Source: JABWBP01 sp964522165
GTDB lineage: Bacteria > Calditrichota > Calditrichia > RBG-13-44-9 > J075
Direction: 5' to 3'
NCBI GenBank assembly: GCA_964522165.1
Contig: CAZFVV010000009.1
Location: 10,903 to 74,902, forward strand
Length of the DNA stretch: 64,000 nt
Part shown: positions 43,645-52,159 of the stretch, one piece after another
Position numbering within the stretch: position 1 is the first letter of the stretch
Layout: each line of letters begins with the position of its first letter
The notes under the pieces: generated by a model
Seen by the model: only the letters and a program-made list of their open reading frames with translations
What the model was told of the DNA's origin: nothing
Database searches by the model: none
Made by a program: the position numbers and the translations under genes

Positions 43645-43745
43645 TTGTATTCCGTATTGAGTAATGCGTAAAACGTAATGCGTAAGGGGCATGAGAGCTA
43701 CGTATTGCGTATTCCGTTTTTGTTACGCATTACGGATTACGAAAA
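43645..43745. repeat. CGTAATGCGTAAAACG phrase repeat (copy 3)
   Basis: Units of GTAATGCGTAAAACGTAATGCG mirrored by GTTACGCATTACGGATTACG. The last codons of the SRPBCC gene (Arg-Asn-Pro-stop) are encoded in it. Confidence 0.7.
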
Positions 43746-44191
43746 ATTTCCGTCATTTTCGCCTCCCGGAATTGAAAAATCGCCTCCACGTTGCGTTTTA
43801 CAAACAGCCGGTGGGCGAGGGGGGCCAAAACGCCGCCGGGAAGCCGGTATTCCACCCGGTCGCGCATCAGCGTTCCACCGTTCATTTCCTCGAAAGTGTG
43901 GGTGTGAACCCATTTGCGATAGGGGCCTTGCAGTTGTGAATCCACGAAGCGGAAGGGCGGCTCCCACAGGCTGATCTCGGTTTTCCACGGCAACGGGATG
44001 CCGTACAGCTTCAGCCGGTAGTCGATCAACGCGCCCTGCTTCATCTCTACGGGCAGGGGGGTAAGGATTTGGAAATCCAGCCAGGGCGGGGTGAGCTGCT
44101 GGAGATTTTCCGCCTCTTTGAAGAAATCGAAGACCTCCTCAAGGGGGCGAGGCAGCCGGGTTTCGGTTTCCAGGATATAGTCTTGGCGCAT
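43730..44191 (-). CDS. SRPBCC-fold protein (polyketide cyclase/dehydrase-like)
   Basis: 153 aa START-like helix-grip fold. LPRPLEEVFDFFKEAENLQQLTPPWLDFQIL and the beta strands ISLWEPPFRFVDSQLQGPYRKWVHTHTFE are typical of ligand-binding SRPBCC proteins found beside SDR-DUF2867 and photolyase genes. It could bind a lipid, isoprenoid or carotenoid. It is upstream of the SDR gene, on the same strand, with repeat DNA between; the three C-terminal residues arise from that repeat. Confidence 0.82.
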   Translation of the reverse strand: MRQDYILETETRLPRPLEEVFDFFKEAENLQQLTPPWLDFQILTPLPVEMKQGALIDYRLKLYGIPLPWKTEISLWEPPFRFVDSQLQGPYRKWVHTHTFEEMNGGTLMRDRVEYRLPGGVLAPLAHRLFVKRNVEAIFQFREAKMTEIFRNP

Positions 44192-44289
44192 ATTTGCTGC
44201 TCCATCTTTTTACATCAACGAACCCTAATATAATATAAAAACGCTCAAAACGCTCGTTATTTTTTAAAAATATGGAGTGGGAGGAATGT

Positions 44290-44383
44290 CGCGTATTGCG
44301 TATTTCGTAATGCGTAAAACGTGATGCGTAATAAAAACGCAATACGGAATACGAACTGCTCACCCTTACGCATTACGCTTTAC
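44290..44383. repeat. CGTATTGCGTAATGCG phrase repeat (copy 4)
   Basis: GCGTATTGCGTATTTCG units mirrored by CTTACGCATTACGCTTTAC. The last six or so codons of the Nudix gene (stop at 44366) are inside it. Confidence 0.7.
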
Positions 44384-45466
44384 TCCCCCCAGCACGTATT
44401 TTTTCAGCAGGGCGAATTCCTGCTCGAAATTGGGGGTGAAGACGTTCTTGCCTAACTTCTCTTCGATCTCCTGCACCTGCCAGAAGCGCCCTGCGGAGAT
44501 TTCCGCGCGATTGATGAAGAAGGGGCCTTCCTCCCGGAGCAGAAACGCATGCACCAGCTCGCTTTCGTGGGGATTTCTCATCACGTAGCGAAAAAGGGGT
44601 TGAAATTTGACCATGGAGATACCCAGCTCCTCCTCCGCTTCCCGGCGCAGGGCCTGTTCGATGCTTTCCCCGCTGCTCACGTGCCCGCCGATGGCGGTAT
44701 CCCAATAGCCGGGGTATAAATCTTTGCTTTGGGCGCGTTTTTGCAGGAACAATTCTCCTTTGGAATTGAGGATGTGCACGTGCACCACCGGGTGGAGCAG
44801 GTCGGGATTGCCGTGCACCGTGCGGCGCGGGGCTCTGCCGATGACCTTGCCCTTCGGCGTTACCAGGTCGAACCACTCCTCATTTTGAAGCTGCTGAGCC
44901 ATTTTCCCGCGTTGCAGGCGGGCGCGAATGAATTCCGCCAGCATCATCCCGCCCAGGAGGATATAAAGCAGCCCGCCGCTGATGAAGCCCCAGGCTTCGG
45001 TGCTGAGGTAGTATGCGGAGTAGAAAATCAGGAGGGTGTGGGCGGCGAGCAGGTAGAACATTCGCCGCATCATCCGGCGCATTTGGGAAAGCTGATCTTC
45101 GGAAAATTCGATTCCTTTGAAGTAGCGGCCGGTCATGCGGATGAGGATGGGATTGTTCGAGAACCCGCTGAGGCCCAGGAGCGCGACCAGGATCAGTTCG
45201 ATCAATCCCGGTTTCAGCTTGAAAAAAATATCATTGTGCAGCGCCAGGGAGACCAGGCCCAGGGCCACGATCAACCCGGTATCGAAGAGAATGAAACGGT
45301 CGAGGCGCTTTTCCTTCAAATAAACGAAGATCGTTTCCCCCAGCCCGAAAATAATGGCCACGATCAGGCCGGCGGTCAATCCGAAAAATGCATCCACCAC
45401 GATGAACACCAGCAGGGGTAAAAAACCGATGGCAAGGTTTTTCAGGAGAGTTTTGCGGTCGAGCAT
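44366..45466 (-). CDS. Membrane-Nudix fusion (IspZ-like membrane domain and IDI-like Nudix hydrolase)
   Basis: 366 aa from ATG 45466; the open frame extends further upstream without support. The first 180 residues have five or six hydrophobic helices with the pattern of intracellular septation protein A/IspZ-like proteins (FFGLTAGLIVAIIFGLGETI, LHNDIFFKLKPGLIELILVAL). The C-terminal half is a Nudix domain similar to isopentenyl-diphosphate isomerase-like YfcD (EEWFDLVTPKGKVIGRAPR, GYWDTAIGGHVSSGES; Nudix box GHVSSGESIEQALRREAEEE). Reaction unknown. It heads the minus-strand photolyase cluster. Confidence 0.82.
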   Translation of the reverse strand: MLDRKTLLKNLAIGFLPLLVFIVVDAFFGLTAGLIVAIIFGLGETIFVYLKEKRLDRFILFDTGLIVALGLVSLALHNDIFFKLKPGLIELILVALLGLSGFSNNPILIRMTGRYFKGIEFSEDQLSQMRRMMRRMFYLLAAHTLLIFYSAYYLSTEAWGFISGGLLYILLGGMMLAEFIRARLQRGKMAQQLQNEEWFDLVTPKGKVIGRAPRRTVHGNPDLLHPVVHVHILNSKGELFLQKRAQSKDLYPGYWDTAIGGHVSSGESIEQALRREAEEELGISMVKFQPLFRYVMRNPHESELVHAFLLREEGPFFINRAEISAGRFWQVQEIEEKLGKNVFTPNFEQEFALLKKYVLGGVKRNA

Positions 45467-45504
45467 AATGGTAACGGTTGGTTCTCGTCGGACGCGAAGC
45501 GGGA

Positions 45505-45558
45505 GGGACAGGAGCGGGGGCAGGTGGCAGGAGCAGGGGCAGTAGGCAAATAGGCGAT
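45505..45558. repeat. GGCAGGAGCAGGGGCAG phrase repeat
   Basis: A run of GGGGGCAGGTGGCAGGAGCAGGGGCAGTAGGC, the same family as 7505-7548 and 42062-42194, between a TPR gene and the Nudix gene. Confidence 0.55.
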
Positions 45559-45636
45559 AGCGAATTCTACTTGCGAAGCTTCCGTTCTCACAGTTGCGCA
45601 CGCACTACCTGCCCCCTGCTGTCCTTGCGCTTTGCA

Positions 45637-47220
45637 CTATACGCCTTGCGTGTTGCTTTCGGCGTCCTGCTCCAGCATTTCTTCCACCCGGAAAATAAAC
45701 TGCTCCAGGCTGCGGGTGTCGGGATGGTCTTCCGGCAGTTGCAGGCGGTAAATATCGTGGGCTTTGCGGAAATAAACCTGCGCTTCCGGGAAATTTCCCC
45801 GGTCGTGATACACTTTCCCGATATTACTGTAAATGGTCCCGATGAGCAAATCCTGCGGGCCAATGGATTTGGCGCGAATATCCATCGCCCAGAAGAAATA
45901 TTTCAAAGCCCAGTCGTAATGGCTGCCGTAATAATGCGCCACCCCGACGTGGTTGAGCATAATGGCGATGTACGGATGCTCGGCGCCCAGCGCCCGCTCG
46001 CTGATTTCCAGGGTACGGTAGATGTAGCGGCGGGCCATTTCGTATTTTTTCTGGTGAAAATAGGTCATCCCGATATTTTGCAGCACCATGGCCAGGTAGG
46101 GATGCTCGATGTCGAACTGCTTTTCCACCAGGTGCAGGGCGCGGCGGTAGTGATCCAGGGCATCTTCGTAATTCCCCTGTTCCCGGAACACCATGGCCAG
46201 CTTCAAAATGATGGGAATGAGAGTGGGATGGCGCATTCCCAGGCGCTTTTCGGCCATGCGCAGAGCCTGCCGGCAGCTTAAAAAGGCTTCCTGCATATCG
46301 CCTAGGTAAAAAGATATCTCCCCGATGTTGCTGAGCATGATCGCTTTATTGGGATGGTTGTCTCCCCGCAAGGTGCGCTCCCCGATTTTCAGGGCGCGCT
46401 GGAGGTAATCGAGCGCCTCGCCATAGTTGCTCAAAGCCGCATAGACCATCCCGATGTTGTTCAAAACCGGGGGATAGAGATCCTCATCGCCGGCTATTTC
46501 CATGAAATCCAACTGCTTCCGGAAGTAGTTGAAGGCGCTGCGATAATTACCTAGCTTATAATACAGGCATCCGATCTTTCCCAGCAAATTGAACTCGTTT
46601 AACAATCCCTCCCGGGCGGCGGAATCGTATTCGAACTTGAGCGCCTCGTAAAGCGCCAGCAAGGTTTGCTTCTGAAGGTAGGATTCGGAGTTGTTCGACC
46701 CCATAAAATGATCGCACAAAAAAGCGGCGGTCTGGAAACGGTCCTCGTCGCGCTCCTCGAAGAGGTACAAACCGTTGCGCCACTCCCAGATATCCGGGGC
46801 CTCTTCTTTCAGCGCTTCGAATTGGTGGATGGGAAGGATGAGCACTATCGGGATATCCAGCCGGCGCAGGTCGAAAAGTTTTAAATTCAATGCCGGCAGG
46901 AAATGTGGGTCATACTCTTTTTCGGAAGGGGAAATGTGCTTTTCCAGGCCGGTAACGGCGATGATTTTTCCCGCGGGAACCCGGGAAACCTGCTCCAGCA
47001 GCAGCGCTACCGCGTCGGTTGCTTTGGCAAGATCAACGGTCTCCAGCCGTTCGGCCAGGGCTTCGCCTAATTCTTTAAGTTTCTTTTTGATAACCGCTTT
47101 GGCGTCGCAGATCACCAGGTGCAGGGAAAAGCCTTGCGAGGGCTGCAACCCGGCCAACAGGCGGGGCATCTCGCCGGACATCTTCCGGGAAATTTTTTTT
47201 GCTTTTCCGCTTTGCGCCAT
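45637..47220 (-). CDS. Tetratricopeptide-repeat protein
   Basis: 527 aa. Residues 1-160 form a P-loop-like or unknown domain (FSLHLVICDAKAVIKKKLKELGEALAE, PAGKIIAVTGLEKHISPSE, IPIVLILPIHQFEAL) that resembles degenerate sensor/ATPase modules but has no recognised Walker motif. Residues about 175-510 contain seven or more TPRs of the Kinesin-light-chain type (DEDLYPPVLNNIGMVYAALSNYGEALDYLQRAL, GMRHPTLIPIILKLAMVF). It is a protein-protein interaction scaffold, cytoplasmic. No adjacent signalling gene hints at the partner. Confidence 0.85.
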   Translation of the reverse strand: MAQSGKAKKISRKMSGEMPRLLAGLQPSQGFSLHLVICDAKAVIKKKLKELGEALAERLETVDLAKATDAVALLLEQVSRVPAGKIIAVTGLEKHISPSEKEYDPHFLPALNLKLFDLRRLDIPIVLILPIHQFEALKEEAPDIWEWRNGLYLFEERDEDRFQTAAFLCDHFMGSNNSESYLQKQTLLALYEALKFEYDSAAREGLLNEFNLLGKIGCLYYKLGNYRSAFNYFRKQLDFMEIAGDEDLYPPVLNNIGMVYAALSNYGEALDYLQRALKIGERTLRGDNHPNKAIMLSNIGEISFYLGDMQEAFLSCRQALRMAEKRLGMRHPTLIPIILKLAMVFREQGNYEDALDHYRRALHLVEKQFDIEHPYLAMVLQNIGMTYFHQKKYEMARRYIYRTLEISERALGAEHPYIAIMLNHVGVAHYYGSHYDWALKYFFWAMDIRAKSIGPQDLLIGTIYSNIGKVYHDRGNFPEAQVYFRKAHDIYRLQLPEDHPDTRSLEQFIFRVEEMLEQDAESNTQGV

Positions 47221-47417
47221 GTCGTGTTACCCTCCGGGAACTCAAAAAACTGCCGCCCTTTTATTGACTATAGTCGAACTAAAGCCGGAATAATGTAATC
47301 AAATTCTTCGATATATTTGAAAAACATTTTAATTTTTTCGCGCCGGAGGGGATGGGGAAGGCCGGGGCGGGGTAATCCTGTGTGCAGGCTGCCGGGAAGC
47401 CACGGCTCCTATAATTG

Positions 47418-48242
47418 CTAATTGCCAATTATATCCTGCAGCCACTTCAGGGTTTCCATTACCTCCGGGTAGGAGCGGATTTCCATGATGAACGGAACCC
47501 CCTGCACGGCGGGGTGAGAGAGAATGGGCAGGTAGTCGATGCTGCCGTGGTGCAGGCCGAGGTGGTCGTCCTGCACCCCCCAATTGTTGTGGGCATGGAT
47601 TTCGAATAAATACGGGCGGATTTTTTCCAGGTAGTCGATCAAATCCAAACGGTTCAAAAACGCGTGGGCAAAATCCAGCAACGCGCCTAAGTTGGGGTGG
47701 TTTATCCGGTTCAGAATTTTCAGATGATTTTCCGGCTCATAGATGGCCTCCCAGAAACCTTCCGGGGGGGAATTTTCCAGGGCAATTTTGACTCCCCGGG
47801 TTTGCCCGTAGCCGGCTAACTCCGTTAGCGACTCCACCAGGTGCTTCTCCGCCAATTCGATGAAGCTTTCCTTCAGGGCGCTTTTAATGAATTCGGGATA
47901 GAGGCTCCCCCCGTGAACGACGATGACCTCCGCGCCTAAAAAAGCGGCCGCATCGATGTATTGTTTGTAACAGGCCACATTGGCCTCTTTCAGCCAGGGG
48001 TTCAACGTCGCCAGGTTGACGTCGTACATAGTGGTATGGAGAGTGCTCTTCAAACCGGCTTTTTCCAGAATTTCCCGGTAATAGCGCAGGTTCTTTGCCG
48101 GGGTGACGTCCGGGAACAGAAAGGGATGCTCTCCCCGGAATTCTACGTAGCGGATCATGGGAAATTGCCGGGCGACTTCCGCCACCACCGCGAATTCCTC
48201 AGGCTGGTTAAAAAAAACCGTTGCTCCGAATTTTATGGCCAT
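47418..48242 (-). CDS. Sugar phosphate isomerase/epimerase-like TIM-barrel protein
   Basis: 274 aa of the xylose isomerase-like / AP endonuclease 2 (IolE-like) superfamily. Typical metal-ligand strands are visible: VIVVHGGS, VKIALENSP (Glu), LGALLDFAHAF (Asp/His), EIHAHNN (His) and FIMEIRSY (Glu). A TIM-barrel metalloenzyme of this type may act as sugar isomerase, epimerase or endonuclease; the actual reaction cannot be inferred. It lies alone on the minus strand. Confidence 0.85.
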   Translation of the reverse strand: MAIKFGATVFFNQPEEFAVVAEVARQFPMIRYVEFRGEHPFLFPDVTPAKNLRYYREILEKAGLKSTLHTTMYDVNLATLNPWLKEANVACYKQYIDAAAFLGAEVIVVHGGSLYPEFIKSALKESFIELAEKHLVESLTELAGYGQTRGVKIALENSPPEGFWEAIYEPENHLKILNRINHPNLGALLDFAHAFLNRLDLIDYLEKIRPYLFEIHAHNNWGVQDDHLGLHHGSIDYLPILSHPAVQGVPFIMEIRSYPEVMETLKWLQDIIGN

Positions 48243-48358
48243 ATTCTGACTCCTTATTCACTTTCTTCAAAGTCCGCAAAGTTAACCGCTCTGCAATATT
48301 GTTACAAGGGGAATCTGAAGTGGGCCGGCAGTTTGATTACTGAACTGATGTTACTTCG

Positions 48359-48475
48359 ACAATGTCACATTTCAGGTTTTACCGCAGAGAACGCGGAGTT
48401 CGCAGAGAGATATTTATAAAAAAAACTATATTTCTCAGCGTTCTTTGCGGCCTCTGCGGTTAAATGTGACATTGT
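48359..48475. repeat. Inverted repeat with GCAGAGAACGCGGAG / CTCTGCGGT units
   Basis: Perfect 14-bp terminal inverted repeats ACAATGTCACATTT (48359-48372) and AAATGTGACATTGT (48462-48475), enclosing ACCGCAGAGAACGCGGAG and its inverse GCGGCCTCTGCGGT. Confidence 0.8.
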
Positions 48476-48500
48476 CAAGTTACGCAGGTTGAAAAAATTA

Positions 48501-48607
48501 ACCACAGAGACACAGGGGGCACAGGGAAAATCAAACATCCAGTAAATCTTAGACCGCAAAATTTGAAGAAGATGGCCAAAACTCTGTTATCTCTGTGTCT
48601 CTGTGGT
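48501..48607. repeat. ACCACAGAGACACAGGG / CTCTGTGTCTCTGTGGT inverted repeat
   Basis: Arms ACCACAGAGACACAG at 48501-48515 and CTCTGTGTCTCTGTGGT at 48591-48607, with unmatched sequence between. It is a widely seen environmental intergenic repeat type. Confidence 0.8.
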
Positions 48608-48657
48608 AAAATGCGTAACATGAATTTTCTTTTGTGCGCTTAGCCGGGCGGCGTTAA

Positions 48658-48857
48658 CTTAGAGCGTATTTGAAAAATCTCTTGCAGCCGTGTACTGCTA
48701 AAAAATAGAACGCGGATGACGCGGATGACACGGATATTCGCAGAAAAATCAAAGAATATTGCTAAAAAAATCTGTGTAAATCTGTGTCATCCGTGTTATC
48801 TGTGTGCCATTGGAGCGATTTTGGGTCACTGAACTGAATTTTAAAATACGTTCTTAG
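48658..48857. mobile_element. MITE-like element, AGAGCGTATTTGAAAAATCT termini (copy 1)
   Basis: Left end CTTAGAGCGTATTTGAAAAA and right end (read inward on the minus strand) CTAAGAACGTATTTTAAAA are imperfect terminal inverted repeats. The interior holds ACGCGGATGACGCGGATGAC and its inverse GTCATCCGTGTTATC. A second, similar element is at 51945-52159. Confidence 0.6.
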
Positions 48858-48893
48858 CCAACGCGAAATGCAAAATCGAGGTGTGGGTCTGCG

Positions 48894-49973
48894 ATGGATA
48901 CGATTCGAAAATTAGGCTGGAATTCCGATCTGGAAGCCCGCTTCCAACCCTACCGGGAAGCCGGCTTCGAAGCCGGGCGGGTGGCGGTGGAGAACCGGGA
49001 TAACTACGTGTTGCTGACCGGCAGCGGTGAATACTTTGCCGAGGCGACCGGCAAGTTGTTGTACCAGGCGCAAAGCGCCTCCGATTTGCCCAAAGTGGGA
49101 GACTGGGCGGCGATTACGCTTTTTGAAGACGAGGGAAAGGCGATCATCCACGCGGTGCTGCCGCGGCGCACCAAATTTTCCCGCAAGGCCGCCGGCCCCA
49201 AAACCGGAGAGCAGGTTATCGCCGCGAATTTAGATACCGTTTTCATCATGCAGGGGCTGGATCATAATTTCAACCTGCGGCGGCTGGAGCGTTACTTAGT
49301 GATGGTTTACGAGGGCGGCATCGAGCCGGCGATTGTATTGAACAAGGCGGATATTTGCCCCGATTTGGAGGAAAAGGTCGCCTTGGTGAAAAGGGTTGCC
49401 CCAAACGTTCCCATCATTCCGCTCAGCGCCAAAACCGGCCAGGGTTTGCAGCAATTGGAGGAATTTCTCCGGGAAGGGCTTACCTATGCGCTGGTGGGAT
49501 CCTCCGGGGTGGGCAAATCCACCCTGATCAACGCCCTGATCGGTGAAGAGGTTCTAAAAACCCGGGAGGTGCGGATAAGCGATTCCCGGGGCCGCCATAC
49601 CACCACCCGCCGGGAGCTAATGGTGCTGCCCTCCGGCGCGCTGCTGATCGACACCCCGGGGATGCGGGAGTTTCAGCTCTGGAATTCTGAGGAAGGGATG
49701 GATGAGACCTATGCGGAAATCAAAACCCTGTCCGAAGGGTGCTTTTTTGCCGACTGCACCCACACCGCTGAAAGAGGCTGCGCCGTGTTACAGGCCCTGG
49801 AAGAGGGGCGGCTTGCCCGCGACCGCTACGAAAGTTATCTGAAGCTGAACAAAGAACTGGCCTACCTGGAGCAAAAAGTGGATAAACAGGCGCACCTGGA
49901 AAAGAAACGGAAGGATAAAGAGCTGCACCGGGCCATCAAGGCCTGGAAGAAGTTACGCAAAGGGGGGAAATGA
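48894..49973 (+). CDS. rsgA: Ribosome small-subunit-dependent GTPase RsgA
   Basis: 359 aa GTPase that finishes 30S assembly and stimulates GTP hydrolysis on the small subunit. Residues about 1-110 form the OB fold. The GTPase motifs are circularly permuted as in the YlqF/RsgA family: NKAD (G4) at about 144-147 comes before GSSGVGKS (G1) at about 202-209 and DTPG (G3) at about 253-256. A C-terminal zinc-finger segment follows with C-x4-C-x-H-x5-C-like spacing (GCFFADCTHTAERGCAV). ATG at 48894, weakly preceded by GAGGTG. It stands alone, preceded by repeat DNA. Confidence 0.95.
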   Translation: MDTIRKLGWNSDLEARFQPYREAGFEAGRVAVENRDNYVLLTGSGEYFAEATGKLLYQAQSASDLPKVGDWAAITLFEDEGKAIIHAVLPRRTKFSRKAAGPKTGEQVIAANLDTVFIMQGLDHNFNLRRLERYLVMVYEGGIEPAIVLNKADICPDLEEKVALVKRVAPNVPIIPLSAKTGQGLQQLEEFLREGLTYALVGSSGVGKSTLINALIGEEVLKTREVRISDSRGRHTTTRRELMVLPSGALLIDTPGMREFQLWNSEEGMDETYAEIKTLSEGCFFADCTHTAERGCAVLQALEEGRLARDRYESYLKLNKELAYLEQKVDKQAHLEKKRKDKELHRAIKAWKKLRKGGK

Positions 49974-50001
49974 GGGGAGCGGCGGTTGTCAGCGCCGGCG
50001 T

Positions 50002-50205
50002 TCAGGCGTTGTCGCGGTCTTTGGGGCGCACTTCTTTGTAATCGATATCTTCCACCTGGCCGGGATCGTACGGGGGAGGTACTTTTTCCGGCGCGTCTCC
50101 TTTCACCCGGGGAGGCTGTTTGGGCAGGGCGGGGAACAGGTTCCGGGCCAGCCGGTACAGCAAATAGATCAAGGCAAACAATAAAAGCAATCTGATAAAG
50201 CCCAT
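50002..50205 (-). CDS. DUF4834-family small membrane protein
   Basis: 67 aa. One transmembrane helix (about 4-22, IRLLLLFALIYLLYRLARNLF) and a proline-rich cytoplasmic tail (PPPYDPGQVEDIDYKEV). This is a small FCB-group protein whose function is unknown. It lies 14 bp downstream of the deoxynucleoside kinase gene, likely in one transcript. Confidence 0.8.
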   Translation of the reverse strand: MGFIRLLLLFALIYLLYRLARNLFPALPKQPPRVKGDAPEKVPPPYDPGQVEDIDYKEVRPKDRDNA

Positions 50206-50219
50206 ACTCTAATCCTTCG

Positions 50220-50867
50220 TTAAAAATCGAAGCTCACGTGTTTTCGCCCCGCGGTGTGCTTGCTGATCTCGGTGAAAATCTGCTGCAAATGCCCCTCGTT
50301 TCTGACGAAATCCAGATTTTCCGCGTTGATGATCAGCAGCGGGGTTTCTTCGTAGTTCCAGAAAAACTCATCATAGAGGCGGTTGAGCGCTTCGATGTAA
50401 TCGCGCTCGATATGTCTTTCATAGGCGCGGGCGCGCTCGGTGATGTTTTTCATCAGCCGGTCGGTGCTGGAGCGCAGGTAGATCGCCAGATCCGGCCGGG
50501 CGACCCGTTTTTCCAGGATCTTTGCCAGCATGTTGTAGAGGCTGAACTCTTTCTCGTTCAGGTTCAGGGTGGCGAAAATACGGTCTTTGTAGAACATGTA
50601 ATCGGCGATGACCCGCTCCTGGAAGAGATCGTACTGCACAATTTTTTCCTGCTGGCGGTAGCGGCTGAGCAAAAAGAACATCTGGGTCTGGAAGGCGAAG
50701 TGCTTGGGATCGCGGTAAAAATCCGCCAAAAAGGGATTTTCCTCGAATTCCTCCAAAAACACCTTTCCCCCGATGGTTTCCTGGAGCTTCATCGCCAGGG
50801 TGGTTTTTCCTACCCCGATGACGCCTTCGATGGCGACGTAGCGGAGATGGTCGAAATTGAGTTCCAT
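50220..50867 (-). CDS. Deoxynucleoside kinase (deoxyadenosine/deoxyguanosine kinase family)
   Basis: 215 aa. Phosphorylates deoxynucleosides for salvage. The P-loop GVIGVGKT (about 15-22) is followed by FEENPFLADFYRD (the family's conserved Glu) and the QERVIADYMF segment, in the position of the ERS/DRS motif, and a LID region rich in Arg near 130-155 (ARPDLAIYLRSSTDRLMKNI, RARAYER). Substrate preference between dA, dG or thymidine cannot be set from sequence. It precedes the DUF4834 gene. Confidence 0.9.
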   Translation of the reverse strand: MELNFDHLRYVAIEGVIGVGKTTLAMKLQETIGGKVFLEEFEENPFLADFYRDPKHFAFQTQMFFLLSRYRQQEKIVQYDLFQERVIADYMFYKDRIFATLNLNEKEFSLYNMLAKILEKRVARPDLAIYLRSSTDRLMKNITERARAYERHIERDYIEALNRLYDEFFWNYEETPLLIINAENLDFVRNEGHLQQIFTEISKHTAGRKHVSFDF

Positions 50868-50927
50868 GGCGCCCCCATATCACTGCGGATTTTATACTCA
50901 ATAAGCCTTAAAACTTCACAGATAGAA

Positions 50928-50998
50928 TGTCATTCCCACGAAAGCGGGAATCCAGTATTTTCAAGGGACTATGGATGCCCGCTTTCGCGGGCATGACA
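50928..50998. repeat. Palindromic repeat pair, TGTCATTCCC family (copy 2)
   Basis: Arms 50928-50954 and 50972-50998 (27 bp each, imperfect inverse copies with CGCTTTCGCG at the centre of one), 17 bp apart. Same family as 1879-1950. Confidence 0.85.
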
Positions 50999-51042
50999 GT
51001 GTAAAATTAAGCCTTTCGAGGATACTTTTCAATCCGAATTCC

Positions 51043-51546
51043 TTAATATCCGTTAATCGCCCATTCGGTTTTATACAGCATCAAGCGCGTTTGATCCGGG
51101 CAGTCCTGCAGAATCTGGCGAAGCGGCCGGCCGCTGTCCGGGGCGATAAAATCCGGTTCCAGGTCCGCCAGGGGCTGCAGCACGAAGCGGCGGTTGCGGT
51201 AGTCGTAATGGGGAATGTGCAGATTTTCATCCTGCACCACCATATCCCCGTAAAAAATAATGTCTAAATCGATCTCCCGGGGACCCCAGCGCTGCCGTTT
51301 CCGGCGTCCTAACCGCTGTTCGATGGCCTTCAGCGCCGGGAGAAGTTCCCGGGGCGGAACGTCGGTCTCCAAAATCACCGCCGAATTTAAAAACGCCGGC
51401 TGCTCCGTTAGTCCGTAGGGATCGCTTTCATATAGCCGGCCAATTTTTAGAATCTTTCCCAGGTTCCCTAATTGGCGAACCGCCTGCTGCATATAATATT
51501 CCCGCGGTTCTAAGTTCGATCCCAGGGCAATGTACGCCGCGGTCAT
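51043..51546 (-). CDS. folK: 2-amino-4-hydroxy-6-hydroxymethyldihydropteridine diphosphokinase
   Basis: 167 aa. Transfers diphosphate from ATP to 6-hydroxymethyl-dihydropterin in folate synthesis. YIALGSNLEPREYYMQQA is the HPPK N-terminus, followed by LNSAVILETDVPPRELL and the signature RWGPREIDLDIIFYGD that binds magnesium and ATP. The ATG overlaps the folB stop by 4 bases (ATGA), so folB and folK are translationally coupled. Confidence 0.96.
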   Translation of the reverse strand: MTAAYIALGSNLEPREYYMQQAVRQLGNLGKILKIGRLYESDPYGLTEQPAFLNSAVILETDVPPRELLPALKAIEQRLGRRKRQRWGPREIDLDIIFYGDMVVQDENLHIPHYDYRNRRFVLQPLADLEPDFIAPDSGRPLRQILQDCPDQTRLMLYKTEWAINGY

Positions 51547-51905
51547 GGCTTCCGGCTGCGAAATATTTCCACTTCCACGTTATCCAAAAAACCGTTCATG
51601 GAGACCTGGGGCTTGCGCACCCGGATGCGGATCGAGAGAACCGGGAACAGTTCTAAAATGCCCTGGGCGATCCGTTCCGCCAGGGTTTCCAGTAAGGTAA
51701 ATTTGTAACTGTTGAAAATTTGGCTCACTTTTTCATATACCTGGCGGTAATTCAGGGCATCTTCCAACCGGTCGGTTTGCACCGCTTTGGAAAAATCGCA
51801 TTCCAGCTCCACGTCCACCTCGAATTTCTGGCCTAATTCCCGTTCCGCTTTATAGTAGCCGTGGTGGGCATAAAAAATCATGTTGTTCAGGCGAATGATA
51901 TCCAT
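51543..51905 (-). CDS. folB: Dihydroneopterin aldolase
   Basis: 120 aa. Cleaves 7,8-dihydroneopterin to 6-hydroxymethyl-dihydropterin and glycolaldehyde, just before FolK. NMIFYAHHGYYKAERELGQKF contains the conserved FYAHHG and Glu; LETLAERIAQGIL and the later KPQVSMNGFLDNVEVEI complete the fold. Overlapped by folK. Confidence 0.95.
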   Translation of the reverse strand: MDIIRLNNMIFYAHHGYYKAERELGQKFEVDVELECDFSKAVQTDRLEDALNYRQVYEKVSQIFNSYKFTLLETLAERIAQGILELFPVLSIRIRVRKPQVSMNGFLDNVEVEIFRSRKP

Positions 51906-51944
51906 TGAAAATTCTCGATTGATGATTGAAAATTGCCCTCTTAA

Positions 51945-52159
51945 CAGGATGTTTGAAAAATCTCCGGCAACGGTCTAAATTTAAAAATTGGAACGCGGAT
52001 GAAGCGGATGATACGGATTTGCGCAGATTCTTTTGGCAAAATCATGGATTCTTATAAGAAATCAGGCCGATTCATCAGTGAAAATCCGTCTCATCCGTGT
52101 CATCCGCGTTCCATTTTTTAGTCGTAAAAGGTTGCCAGAGATTTTTCGAACACACTCTA
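51945..52159. mobile_element. MITE-like element, GTTTGAAAAATCTCCGGCAAC termini (copy 2)
   Basis: Terminal inverted repeats of about 25 bp: left end at 51945-51971 (TTTGAAAAATCTCCGGCAAC) and right end at 52132-52158 (inverse: TTCGAAAAATCTCTGGCAAC). Interior GAACGCGGATGAAGCGGATGA and inverse TCATCCGTGTCATCCGCGTTC. The right end coincides with the purF stop codon (52157-52159). Confidence 0.65.

Larger units (their letters stand above)
48243..48893. other. Repeat-filled gap upstream of rsgA
   Basis: 650 bp without a gene, made up almost entirely of three nested repeats: an IR-bounded GCAGAGAACGCGGAG element (48359-48475), a CACAGAGACACAGGG element (48501-48607), and a MITE-like element (48658-48857). 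Units and spacing are irregular, so it is not a CRISPR. Confidence 0.7.

Noticed and set aside
48359..48857. Looks like a CRISPR array because of repeated CAGAGA/GCGGATGA units
   Set aside because: Units are inverted copies at irregular distances, with no constant spacer length or conserved direct repeats; they are nested inverted repeats.
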